Origin: Bremia lactucae
Taxonomy: Eukaryota > Oomycota > Peronosporomycetes > Peronosporales > Peronosporaceae
Direction: 5' to 3'
Length of the DNA: 26,230 bases
Assembly (NCBI RefSeq): GCF_004359215.1
Contig: NC_090622.1
Location: 87,361-113,590 of the forward strand
A model generated the notes under the pieces. That model ran no database searches, was not told the DNA's origin, and saw only the letters and a program-made list of their open reading frames with translations. Positions 18,356-26,230 of this stretch are shown here, one piece after another. Each line of letters starts with the position of its first letter. Positions within the stretch are counted from its first letter, which is position 1. A program made the position numbers and the translations under genes.

Positions 18356-18761
18356 AGTTTTAACTCCTCAAACCTTGCGGTGATCCAAGAAGCGCTCTAT
18401 GGATGCGCGTCTTACCTTTTGAGTCGATCGATGAATGTGAAGGAGGATTATAAACTAGGTCCGACACCCGGCTGTTAGTCGGCATAATCGCAATCGCGTC
18501 ATCTGCGACTTTCGTGTGAACGTGGACCATGAGCTTGACGCTCGTCACGACTTGACGTCGACGGTGCAACGCCTTTGCGCTGGTCGGTCGGATGGCCGAG
18601 CAGATTTTGCGAACACCTCGTTGGCGAACGAACGGACAAATCAGGCAATTCGGAAAGAGCTGGTAGCAGCTCTTCAGCGATTTCATCCTTAAATGATGAA
18701 GTGATATGTCAAGCCGGAAGCATAAGTCTCTGATGGTTTGTTTGGAACGCCGCGGTTTGGC
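18356..18761 (-). pseudogene. pol: E4 spacer and chromodomain start
   Basis: Minus frame 18686-18360 ends with NPPSHSSIDSKGKTRIHRALLG, which resembles the N-terminal edge of the chromodomain segment in this subfamily (a Pro-rich lead, then a DSxGKTRxHxxxLL pattern). The aromatic core and WEP end are not readable, so the domain is incomplete. Confidence 0.55.
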
Positions 18762-19128
18762 TCACACCCGGAAAAAATCGCTTACTAGTAGTACAATGGG
18801 AGACGTCCGGCGTAAAACGCAGGATGCGTGCGCATCGTTCAAGACAGCTCGATCGTATATACATTGTCTTGGCGGTGCACCACGAAACGGGCCGATATAC
18901 ATGGGGTTTAGGCAGATGTCTCGTATACAGTAGGACAAGGTTGTGAAATTATATAAACGAGATCTTACTCTTTTTTCAGCGTTTCGGTTCTGTCGATCCA
19001 TCGCATCAGTGCTTTAATCTTGTCCGGAAACAAAAACTCCTTCTCGTGCCAACCAAATTTGTCCTGCTGATTCGGTTTGCTTTGATTTCCGTGGGTCCAG
19101 TGTGCATTGCGAAGACATCATTCTCCTA
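18762..19128 (-). pseudogene. pol: E4 integrase C-terminal (GPF-type) module
   Basis: Minus frame 19001-18762 reads MDRQNRNAEKRVRSRLYNF, then YIGPFRGAPPRQ, with the GPF core intact, before frame shifts. It is the counterpart of 10844-11201 in E2. The plus frame 18706-18933 is its shadow. Confidence 0.7.
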
Positions 19129-20300
19129 TTAATGATCACTAATATTGTAATTGGCGATGATAAATATATCAGCATCGTTTTCATGAGTATTAGCAATAAC
19201 CTCATCGCTATTGCTAAGTTTCTCTTCTTCCATGTTGATTAAAACAGCATCGTATTCTTCGCATGGACTGTTGAGTTCACGCGTGATGAGCAAGAGCGAC
19301 ACTGATCGTTGCTTAAGCGATTCTCTCCCCTCAATAAGAGTCAGTCTCATAAAAGTTTGGAATGCATTGATAGCGTAAGCCACTCACAAGGAGCAGTGAT
19401 GCTTAATCGAAGCATGCACAAAATTTTGGTCGCAAACTCCGCATCAGCATAAAATCACTCCAACTCGTAAGCGAGTGGATGTATCCTCGGAACACGATTT
19501 GCATGATCCGCCTGACCATCTATTTTAGGACAGTCTATTGCTGATAACAGTGAACGTCTTAGTTTGCTAGGAATACGGTTCCGAGCGAACGAAACACGAA
19601 TTGCTACAACCCCCCCCGTTTATCGTAGATCTTGATCATAGACCAGTTCACAAGATTAGCCATGGAGTAAAATCTTGTGTCGAGAAAGACACGAGCGCAG
19701 TTTTCGACTGTGATCGACTCTGGATCTGCTATAGATAAATTCAACTTCTCTTTCTTAAACGATACACAAACACAATAATAATTGTATTCTTGTGACATTA
19801 TCGGTAAAAACGAAGTCAAATGATGCGGACTGCCGAAGTAGGCCGGGACAGGCTGATGTTGTAACAGGATGAAGCACTAGGCTTTACCCGTTGACAAGCT
19901 TCGACAGGAAGTACTTACCTGGGTACGAGCGCATACTAGCGAGGCTTGAAAAAATCGCGACTTACTGTGAGGTAAGTCCTATGCCCACCTATGGGTGCAA
20001 CGGGGTACAAATATACGATGTCCACAATGCCCACCTATGGGTGCAACGGGGTACAAATATACGATGCGCAAGCGTAAATCATTGTGAATAGAATTGACGA
20101 CATCGCCGATAATGACCGTATAGTACAGTTAACTAGTATTAATCTGACGAGGATTGATAAAATGCTGACAATCACTTTAAAGATTGCTTTGGTTGATATC
20201 TGAGGTGATCCATCAATGGGCCTTGTCTTTTTTATAAGCGCTTTCAAAGTCGTCAAGTAATGATGACGACGGAACCCTTATTGTTGCACTGATGGGCTTA
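19129..20300 (-). pseudogene. pol: E4 integrase
   Basis: From right to left: LYYTVIIGDV and HNDLRLRIVYLYPVAPIGGH (zinc region, disrupted by the 46-bp-period duplication at 19981-20066), CQRVKPSASS (about 19900-19871), and RQSASFDFVF with the first Asp kept. DPESITVENCARVFLDTRF follows in frame 19819-19604, and LVYDQDLR keeps the second Asp in a shifted frame. DGQADHANRV has Asp (codon at 19508-19506) instead of the catalytic Glu. GYIHSLTSWSDF and the acidic linker (frame 19383-19129) end it. Broken by several shifts. Confidence 0.8.
19981..20066. repeat. Perfect 40-bp tandem duplication, period 46
   Basis: Bases 19981-20020 are repeated exactly at 20027-20066, separated by TCCACA. The identity contrasts with the heavily mutated surroundings, so the duplication is recent. 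It lies in the zinc-binding part of E4 integrase and shifts the frame. Confidence 0.95.
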
Positions 20301-20827
20301 ACGAAACTGTTGGTTAGTGCAGCTGGCTCAAATCAGTCTAAGCGCGAAAACGCTTCAGCGACGACATTTAGTCGTTCAGGCTTGTACCCAACGGATAAGT
20401 TTTACTCCGCGAACAAGGATATCCAACTTGAATTCTTTGCGAAAGTTGATAGCTGTTTACGACCGTAAAGATGCCTTGGTTCGTATAAATAAAAAGTCTA
20501 TTTCCTAAGAGATAGACTTAATTTCGAGCAAACCATATTTCATGACGGGAGCTCCTTGTCATGCTTTGGATAGTTGTGTTTAGCTGGTTAAAGATGCAAT
20601 TAATAATAGATGACGCGCTCTGCGCCGTCTGTGTCATATTGCATTAACGCACAGCCGATTGCAAAATCGCTGGCGTCACAGACCACTCGAAATCGTCAAT
20701 ATTAGCAATTGCATCAAGCTTTGCTTGACACCTTCGAAGAATAGCTCGCAATTAGCGTTACATGACCAATTTACATCTTTATTTATAAAAAAGAAATATG
20801 TACTATCATTTCGGCATAATTGTGCGA
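20301..20827 (-). pseudogene. pol: E4 RT end and RNase H
   Basis: Minus strand, from 20827 leftward: YSHNYAEMIVHISFL, KDVNWSCNANCELFFEGVKQSLMQ, then in other frames VVCDASDFAIGCALMQYDTDGAERVIYY (Asp kept), HDKELP, LSLRK, SQRIQ-like and YKPERLNVVAEAFSRLD. This follows directly in E4 from the inverted RT segment on its right. Several stops. Confidence 0.8.
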
Positions 20828-21009
20828 GTACGCAAATCTTTATAGTGGATATTCGCTGCAAGCGAAACATCATTCTTGAACGCATAGTGGGGAAACACGG
20901 TGTACTTTTTGATCCCAAAAGATTAAGACGATTTCCAAACGGCCTGTAACAGTCGACGTGAAGAGACTTCGTTAGGTTCCTCGGCTAATCGGTGTACTTA
21001 CATAAGTAC
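20828..21009 (+). other. In-place 182-bp inversion within E4 RT
   Basis: On either side of this segment the RT of E4 is read on the minus strand: MRRRQLY ends at its right edge and YSHNYAEM begins at its left edge. The peptides that belong between them, IVGKHGVLFDP...FLG and YLHKY, are read on the plus strand inside it. E2 has the same peptides in normal order (8906-9060). Both ends lie at the palindrome GTAC (20828-20831 and 21006-21009). Confidence 0.85.
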
Positions 21010-21597
21010 AGCTGACGCCTACGCATGAGCTTAAATTTTTTTTCGGACCTCGCTATGATGATCTTCAACGTCCGACTTTCCAGCTCATAACTCGGCTATG
21101 GACAAAGCCATCTTCAAAATATTTCGGTGCGAATCTTGCATCTCAACAGATCGGTAGCACATCTGTTGAATGTTGCAGGGACGTTACTAAGCCTGTGTGG
21201 CAAACATCATTTTAAATGCATCACGATAAAATAGAGCTTGACCATCAGATACATGAACGACAGATGGTGCTTTTTGACATATCATCAAGAGTTACGTCCT
21301 TTCTCCGTATCGGCCTTTGGATGGGTAACGTCGCAGCATACAATTTGTCCATTGCATGCACAATACACCACCGGTACCGTTGCAGCATTCCATATAGTAA
21401 ATGCATGCACAATCTGCCACCTTCAGGTAGCCTTATACACAGAAGGTCTGAGAGATGTGTGTGTGGGGGGAACTCCCTCACATTGCCCGCAGCAATTCGA
21501 TCGGCGAAGAATTTGTCGATCGCAAATACTTATTAACGAGGGAGTGGCCACTACAGAAATTACCAACCTGGTATTATGTCGATCTCAATGAGGGCCC
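21010..21597 (-). pseudogene. pol: E4 reverse transcriptase, altered YxDD
   Basis: Minus strand: HEIDIIPG, AAGNVREFPPHTHLSDLLC (a diverged form of the RESKSPHS block), CIVHAMDKLYAATLPIQRPIRRKDVTLDDMS, NVPATFNRC, and then APKYFEDGFVHS at about 21130-21095. The polymerase motif YxDD is YFED (21121-21110), so the first metal-binding Asp is Glu. VEDHHSEVRKK and LMRRRQLY reach the inversion boundary at 21009. A 49-bp tandem duplication (21324-21421) repeats the VHAYNKLNAAT region out of frame. Confidence 0.85.
21324..21421. repeat. 49-bp tandem duplication in E4 RT (old)
   Basis: Bases 21324-21372 and 21373-21421 align without gaps with about 13 differences. Both begin GGTA.CGT.GCAGCAT and contain GCATGCACAAT. 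The period is not a multiple of three. Confidence 0.88.
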
Positions 21598-22550
21598 TAG
21601 TCCTTAAGTAACTCGCATTGTACCGAATCAGGGAATGCATCCTTGAATTTGATCAGATCCTTTAAATGGTATGTTTTCAACGACTTCCAGGGGGGTGTTA
21701 AACGTTTAATCCAAGTCTTCTCATCAAGAACACTTTCGTCCCTCGATGAGCTTCTGACAACTCCTGAAATACTATTTCTGAACAAACATTGGCCACGAAC
21801 TCATCTTTTGTGACAAGAAAGCTGATCTGCTTGACATTGAGACTACGCAAAAAAAAACTGTTCCGATTCAAACGTTAGCAATGAAATTATCTCCGAAGTC
21901 AATTTCGGAGTTGCTAGAGACCAAATACATAAGCGCCTACACTTGATCTGTTATTTACGAAGATTTCAAAGTTTCGGTTTCTTCCTGGGCACTTATCCCC
22001 AAAGGTCCCGAGGGACCTTTCTCTAGTTCCTTCGAGACTTGTCGCCAAAGAATATTACGATTTATTCCCTAATATATTTGGAGAGTACCATCCCCAGCTG
22101 CCTCAAACCGTGGTTGCGCAAACACAACAAGATCCTACACCGTCGACCCTTCAGTCCATCTCAGATTTGTGAAATGTCTCTGATATATAATTTTTTGAAT
22201 TCTGCTATCTAGGCAAGTACCCTTGTCCTGTACCTCTCAACTTAATCGATTGGTGGACTTTTGGTGCTGCAGTGCTTGTGCATAGCCGCCGGATTACAAC
22301 TCCATAGTTTGATGGGTGGTCACATAGAGATTTGGTGCAGTGGTACTAAGGACCGAACCCCAAGTGTTGCTATCCCACTAATTCGTGGGACATTTACACG
22401 CTTGTGGACATTCCACGATGTCATCAGATATTTATCAGATGGCATCAGATATTTATCAGATGGTCATCTGATTAATAAGAGGAATGCAGCGAAACGCATC
22501 GATGCTGCCAATTTATACCCGACTCGTACTTTCTGAGCTATGGTAGTGCA
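21598..22550 (-). pseudogene. E4 linker between protease and RT
   Basis: At the RT end, minus frame 21785-21597 reads LIKFKDAFPDSVQCELLKD, the usual lead into RT. Farther right there are only short islands (RRLCTSTAAP near 22280). No domain is assigned for 21790-22260, an AT-rich stretch full of stops. A 21-bp tandem repeat lies at 22422-22463. Confidence 0.5.
22422..22463. repeat. Perfect 21-bp tandem duplication
   Basis: CATCAGATATTTATCAGATG plus G occurs twice in succession (22422-22442 and 22443-22463). On the minus strand it repeats a CHLINI-like block at the end of the protease region, bringing a stop codon with each copy. Confidence 0.95.
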
Positions 22551-22790
22551 AGGATGATGCCAAATTTCTCATCAAAAATTAGTACGATGAAATTATCACT
22601 TTACCCTGTACTATTTATTGTGTATTGGATATCAAATACACGTCTCTCAACTATTACGGATGCGCCTGCTGCTAGGTGCACTGTCATCCTCGTTAGTGGG
22701 ATATCGCGCTCAGTGAATTTTAGCCTGCGATCTTCTAGCGATTGGGTCGAATGATTTTTTGACGCCCCAAAATCGACTAAGGACTTTATT
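22551..22790 (-). pseudogene. pol: E4 retropepsin-like protease
   Basis: Minus strand reads VDFGASKNHSTQSLEDRRLKFTERDIPLTRMTVHLAAGASVIVERRVFDIQYTIN, a stop, then DNFIVLIFDEKFGIILALPWLRK-like sequence with a stop at the Trp, and INWQHR. The active site is D-F-G-A, with the Asp kept (codon at 22774-22772) and the usual Ser/Thr replaced by Phe. The second conserved block (ILGLPW type) is ILALP. Counterpart of 2205-2946 in E1, but from the other subfamily. The plus frame 22554-22754 is its shadow. Confidence 0.78.
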
Positions 22791-24000
22791 AAAAATTTGT
22801 TTGCCTATAATTTTCAAAGTGATGATGTTAATCTCTTCACCTGTAGCAGTAGGACACAATGTGTCTGAGGAGCGATTTTTGTGAAAGACCTGCTAACTGT
22901 TTTGGTGTTGCTGGATTAGTAGGGCGCTCCGAACTTATTGACACGTTCCACCTTGTCGCGATTTTGCAACAGCGTCTAAACACGGATCCCCCGCTATTTA
23001 TTGTGGAAGGTCGATCGTTTCTCTCAGTGTTTTCTTGGCACTTGGTTTCAAACATGACAGATGTCCTTTGGTTTGAGGCTTTCGACTTTTGCCGTCTCAA
23101 TGGACGATAAACATCATAGTGTACAAACGCCTGTTTAAGTATGAAGTCCTTCTATTCTGCTATAGAAATCGCTTTATCAAGCTGCAAGACCCTCAATAAT
23201 TATCCGTCTGCTTACGCACGCTACAACTGACTAAGTATCGTGTGGGTTGAGCAATAGCATGTATATCCAGCTTCCTTATCCAGGTGTTCTGCTCAAGCCT
23301 AGAATTCGGCACGTGGCGGCTCAAAGGTTTGGGGTCTGAGCCGAGTCTTAAAGACCTCGTACGACCCAAACTCAAATTAGTCGTGTAGCTTAAGCCTAAT
23401 CCTTAAGATTCAGCATGTCTAGCCAACTTGCACGTTCCGACTACTTTCATCGCATCATCCTAATGCAACGAGCTTCGTTATGGCACGTCAAGTACGACGA
23501 ACCGTTCCAATAAGAAGTCGCCTTCGACTGCCTTGAACTAAAAGGATTCTATTTATCATATACGTGGTCGACACGCATACGTCTGGCCGGAAGTAGCATG
23601 TGAATGCTCCTGTCTCATCGATTTTTTTTTCAATTTTGAGCACCTTGTTCGCATAAAAGCTCGGCCTGTTGAGAGCCTGGTGAAGATGCTTACCTCTTCC
23701 TGGCCTCGTCGATTTCATGTTTAATAGACTCGGCGATAGCCGCATGTTGTTCGTTTTGTAAAGCGAAAAATATTGCTAACGGCTGGCCAGCCTACGGCCG
23801 ATCTCATACGTTCGACCGCTTTCCATTCGTGGTCGATCAAATACGTGATCCTCTCACGCGTAGCATTGAAGCTAATACGAGAGACGTGAAAGTTTCCTTC
23901 TTCATCATTTATCATATCCATGTTGGATGGTATGTAAATGTTCGTTGAACGGACCAGGAAAGGCTACCTGCTGTAACGGGACTCCTTTCGCTGGAGGCAT
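22791..24000 (-). pseudogene. gag: E4 gag
   Basis: The most upstream readable ATG is at 24000-23998 (MPPAKGVPLQQVAFPGPFNEHL). Frame 23921-23721 (ERITYLIDHEWKAVERMRSAV) continues the N-terminal half. The Retrotrans_gag core lies at about 23410-23160: SYEVFKTRLR, QTFEPPRAEF, stops, then TRYLVS in frame 23375-23193, and LDKAISIAE. After it, YRPLRRQKSKASNQRT leads into the zinc-knuckle spacer (frame 23100-22837) and then protease. Closest in the core to E5R gag (FEPPRAEFRAR). No CCHC box was found. Confidence 0.7.
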
Positions 24001-24831
24001 CTTTCTTACAATATTATTAATGTAGCTAACCTGCATTAGTAAAATTGTAGGAAGTGTGCCTCCAAATACTTCACGTACACGACGTGCAAAATAAGGTTTT
24101 TATTTTCTGAGCGTGGCGTAGCAACTGAAGGTCAATATTAAGGTAGGCATAGCATAGGTAAAAAATAAAGCTGTAATTATATGATTGAGTTCAAACGTAC
24201 TAGTACTTCTGATTTGATATGAAATAATGTAAGGTGACTCAATGTTTACCGACCATTTGCACGTGTCGCAGCGATTAGCGCTGTTGATTATACACTTTAA
24301 TCAACCAATGAGCAAAACTATTCCATTGCTGCCACAACCATACCATGAATGGTAATGTAACATTCTTCTTTACTATTTCTTGCATAGGGGCTGATATATA
24401 TGCAACGAGCTACCCCGGTGCAGCACCTGTACCGAGAATATGTTGGCTACTTTTAAGAACGGTAATCCTTACATAATATCAAGCTAGATATCATGTGCAG
24501 CTACCATATTTTCTTAACATTTTTAGGCCACTTCTATATGTACACCCTGCCTTCCTAATTGTACAACCCTCTCCGACTTATAGCCAATCAGAACACATTA
24601 AAATATAAATGCACCTTGTGCCTCATAGCCGATCAAGATCTGGTATATTATCCTCCGTTGTCATGTTACTATTCCAATAAGTAAATAATACGTTCTGCTT
24701 ATGTCTAGACCTACGCACTACGTCAATCGAATTAACTGCGTCTGGAATTGCATTTGAAAGTCGCGCAAGCAATTGAACGTCTCTCTGTCATTGCTTTTGT
24801 GATCGGACTCGTATTTCACAGCGACGATATT
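24001..24831. other. AT-rich non-coding stretch upstream of E4 gag
   Basis: No coding motif. By position it should contain the E4 leader and 5' LTR, but the LTR start seen at 17809 (TGATGTTACGG on the minus strand) was not found here, so the LTR has been lost or has diverged. Promoter-like words occur (AGCCAATCAG near 24580, AAATATAAATG near 24600 on the plus strand) and may be chance. The 61-codon plus frame 24748-24933 runs into the beta-LTR fragment and is not considered a gene. Confidence 0.35.
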
Positions 24832-24943
24832 TGTAGGCGGGCTCGTCGTAATGCGGTCACGCTATTTTTAGACACACACCCTAGCACAGCGAGGAAGCGG
24901 TTTAACCAGCTTTTCTTGCGTGCAGTGAGGTAGTTGTGGTGGA
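24832..24943 (+). mobile_element. Beta-LTR fragment cut by E5R
   Basis: Starts TGTAGGCGGGC and matches the solo LTR read on the minus strand (CGTCGTAATGCGG, GAGGAAGCGGTTTAACC, GTGAGGTAGTTGTG). It ends abruptly where the alpha LTR begins. The missing part would be expected to the right of E5R, outside the window. Confidence 0.82.
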
Positions 24944-25393
24944 TGTAACGGGGTGTATCGTTACATGAAATTAGCACTTAAAGGTTGTTAGTTAATATAT
25001 TATCTGAAAGGTAGATAATATTTGGAGGATATTACTTTATATAGTATTATTCAGAATTCTTATCCATAAATAGGTAGAGGCCATTATATCTATTTATTTC
25101 GCAGACTAATTAGCTGCAGGAGTAATCAAAGAGAGTTACAGATAAGATAGAGATAAGAATTCATTTACATGTTTCGTACTAGTTTATAGTTAAGTTAGCA
25201 TTTACAAAGATAGAACAAGAGACACTTAATTATATTTAATACAAATTTCATTTTACCCTCTTAAGTCTAGTTATCTTAAGAGCAGTCTTCCTCTGCACGT
25301 ACAGTGTACATCACCTTACGTAAGAAATCCACAACTGAAGCAGTGTGAAGTGGACTTGTACTGAAACAGTACAAGTCGTAGTGCCCCGTTACA
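24944..25393 (+). mobile_element. LTR of family alpha (5' LTR of E5R)
   Basis: Starts TGTAACGGGG and ends CCCCGTTACA; it is the reverse complement homolog of 36-488. A leader and gag follow on the same strand, so it is a 5' LTR. The stem-loop ACTTGTACT-GAAAC-AGTACAAGT (25354-25376) has the same stem and a complementary loop in the left copy. TATTTATTTCGC near 25089 is a possible TATA region. Confidence 0.88.
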
Positions 25394-25443
25394 CCTGCTA
25401 GCACTTTGTAGTCCGTCCGAGGACCACATTTCCCACATCTAAC
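25394..25443 (+). other. E5R leader with primer-binding-site position
   Basis: Bases after the LTR read CCTGCTAGCACTTTG. The left copy has TGGTAGCA here, a better match to a tRNA-primed site; this copy has one substitution. The gag start ATG lies at 25444. Confidence 0.5.
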
Positions 25444-26230
25444 ATGGACATGTTAGATGATAGTTGGAAAACGCATCACGTGTCCACTGAAAGCTACTCC
25501 TTTCTAAGTGATATAGAAACGAGTGCGGTTAAACGAATAAGTTCGACCATAGGAAACGTGCAATCCTGGCATTACTGTCCAACTTATACAGAGATGCCCT
25601 CTATTCAACTTTAGCCAAGTTCATACAACATGAACTTGACGAGATGAAGGAAAAAGTAGCCTTGCTGAATCAGCAAGGCTCTCAACAGGCGGAATTGTTG
25701 AGATTACAACAGGTACAGACCCCTGTACCTGGGATGACGCAAACGCGTCGTCCCAAAACTTTAAAGATTGATATCTCTAAATAAAGGGGAGTCAAAGAAG
25801 ACTCCCTCTTGAGATGGTTTGTCGAGTTGGACGATGCCATAAGGGCACGTCACATCATCGACGAGCAAATGCATATCACATTCGCTCAATTAAATCTGGC
25901 AGGTCGTGGCAAAACTTGGGCATTGGGCCTTAAGTTGCGCGACCCATATGTCTTTAAGTCACTAGAGGTTTTTAAAACCCGACTCAAACAGACGTTTGAG
26001 CCACCAAGGGCTGAGTTCAGAGCTCGTTTAGAGCTTCTGAATTTCAAGCAAGGGAAGCGTGATGTGCACGCATATGCCCAGAACATACGACTTTTAGCGA
26101 GTTGTATTACAAATAACCCAGTTCATGAACACACGTTGATTACGGTGTTCATGCAAGGTCTTACGGATGGTCCCGTAAAGACCCACCTGTTCCGCTTGGA
26201 ACTGGATACGCTTGAAGAAGCAATATCCGT
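25444..26230 (+). pseudogene. gag: E5R gag, partial at window edge, with frameshift and stop
   Basis: Begins MDMLDDSWKTHHV at 25444. A frame change between about 25530 and 25560 leads to LALLSNLYRDALYSTLAKF, a coiled-coil-like Gln/Glu-rich stretch (MKEKVALLNQQ), then PKTLKIDISK followed by TAA (25782-25784). The Retrotrans_gag core then stays open to the edge: FVELDDAI, TFAQLNLAGRGKTWAL, FKTRLKQTFEPPRAEF, KQGKRDVHAYAQ, LITVFMQGLTDGPVKTHLF. This is the least decayed coding region in the window (about 148 codons open), but it is not intact. Confidence 0.85.

Larger units (their letters stand above)
17660..24000 (-). mobile_element. E4: minus-strand Ty3/gypsy element, relative of E2
   Basis: Reading leftward from 24000: gag, protease, linker, RT, RNase H, integrase, GPF module, chromodomain start, Ser/Ala-rich tail, polypurine tract and 3' LTR start. 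It faces E3 tail to tail. All coding parts have stops and shifts. It has an internal 182-bp inversion in RT and three short tandem duplications. A 5' LTR was not delimited; it should lie within 24001-24831. Confidence 0.82.

Noticed and set aside
20035..20256. Minus-strand 73-codon frame as a small membrane protein
   Set aside because: Shifted frames here give integrase zinc-region peptides of E4; the hydrophobic run is a wrong-frame reading.
22859..23110. An 83-codon plus-strand frame
   Set aside because: It is antisense to the gag end of E4, whose minus-strand peptides match the family; treated as a shadow.
24560..24620. CCAAT and TATA-like words as a host gene promoter
   Set aside because: No host coding sequence follows on either strand, and similar words occur in the spacer left of E2, so element-derived sequence is more likely.
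1..26230. CRISPR array, rRNA, tRNA or bacterial operon structure
   Set aside because: No regularly spaced repeats, cloverleaf or conserved rRNA segments were seen; the content is eukaryotic retrotransposon throughout.

Overview
The window looks like a repeat-dense stretch of a eukaryotic genome, most probably an oomycete of the Phytophthora/downy-mildew group. This is inferred from the resemblance of its gag and pol peptides to the Ty3/gypsy chromovirus-type elements common in that group. I could not identify any host gene, tRNA, rRNA, CRISPR or bacterial feature. Nearly all of the sequence is retrotransposon: nested, old and broken. None of the long coding regions is intact.

Layout. (1) 1-488: minus-strand 5' end of an element (E5L) that runs off the left edge, with its LTR (family alpha) inserted in a truncated LTR of another family (gamma, 489-732). 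(2) 755-8561: E1, a nearly full-length plus-strand element with both LTRs (family delta), gag, protease, RT, RNase H, integrase, chromodomain and polypurine tract. Its integrase is split by a solo LTR (family beta, 5229-5747) with a perfect 5-bp target duplication. (3) 8562-8905: unassigned AT-rich spacer. (4) 8906-about 12880: E2, a plus-strand 5'-truncated element running from the end of RT to a polypurine tract and the start of its 3' LTR (family epsilon). (5) About 12885-17655: E3, a plus-strand relative of E1 without LTRs. (6) About 17660-24000: E4, a minus-strand relative of E2 running from gag to polypurine tract, with a 182-bp internal inversion in RT. (7) 24832-24943: beta-LTR fragment, interrupted by the alpha LTR (24944-25393) of E5R, whose gag runs off the right edge. 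E5L and E5R belong to one family and point outward, so the window is the 24-kb interval between two divergent relatives.

How the parts relate. E1 and E3 form one subfamily, E2 and E4 another. Comparing members inside the window lets lesions be placed: catalytic residues are lost in every recognisable integrase and in all three RTs that reach the YxDD motif; several short tandem duplications (21-49 bp) lie in E3 and E4; and E1 and E3 share an antisense reading frame between the chromodomain and the 3' LTR. That antisense frame, the in-place inversion and the stem-loop-rich LTRs are the observations most worth following. All family assignments rest on reading translated motifs by eye; no database search was run.
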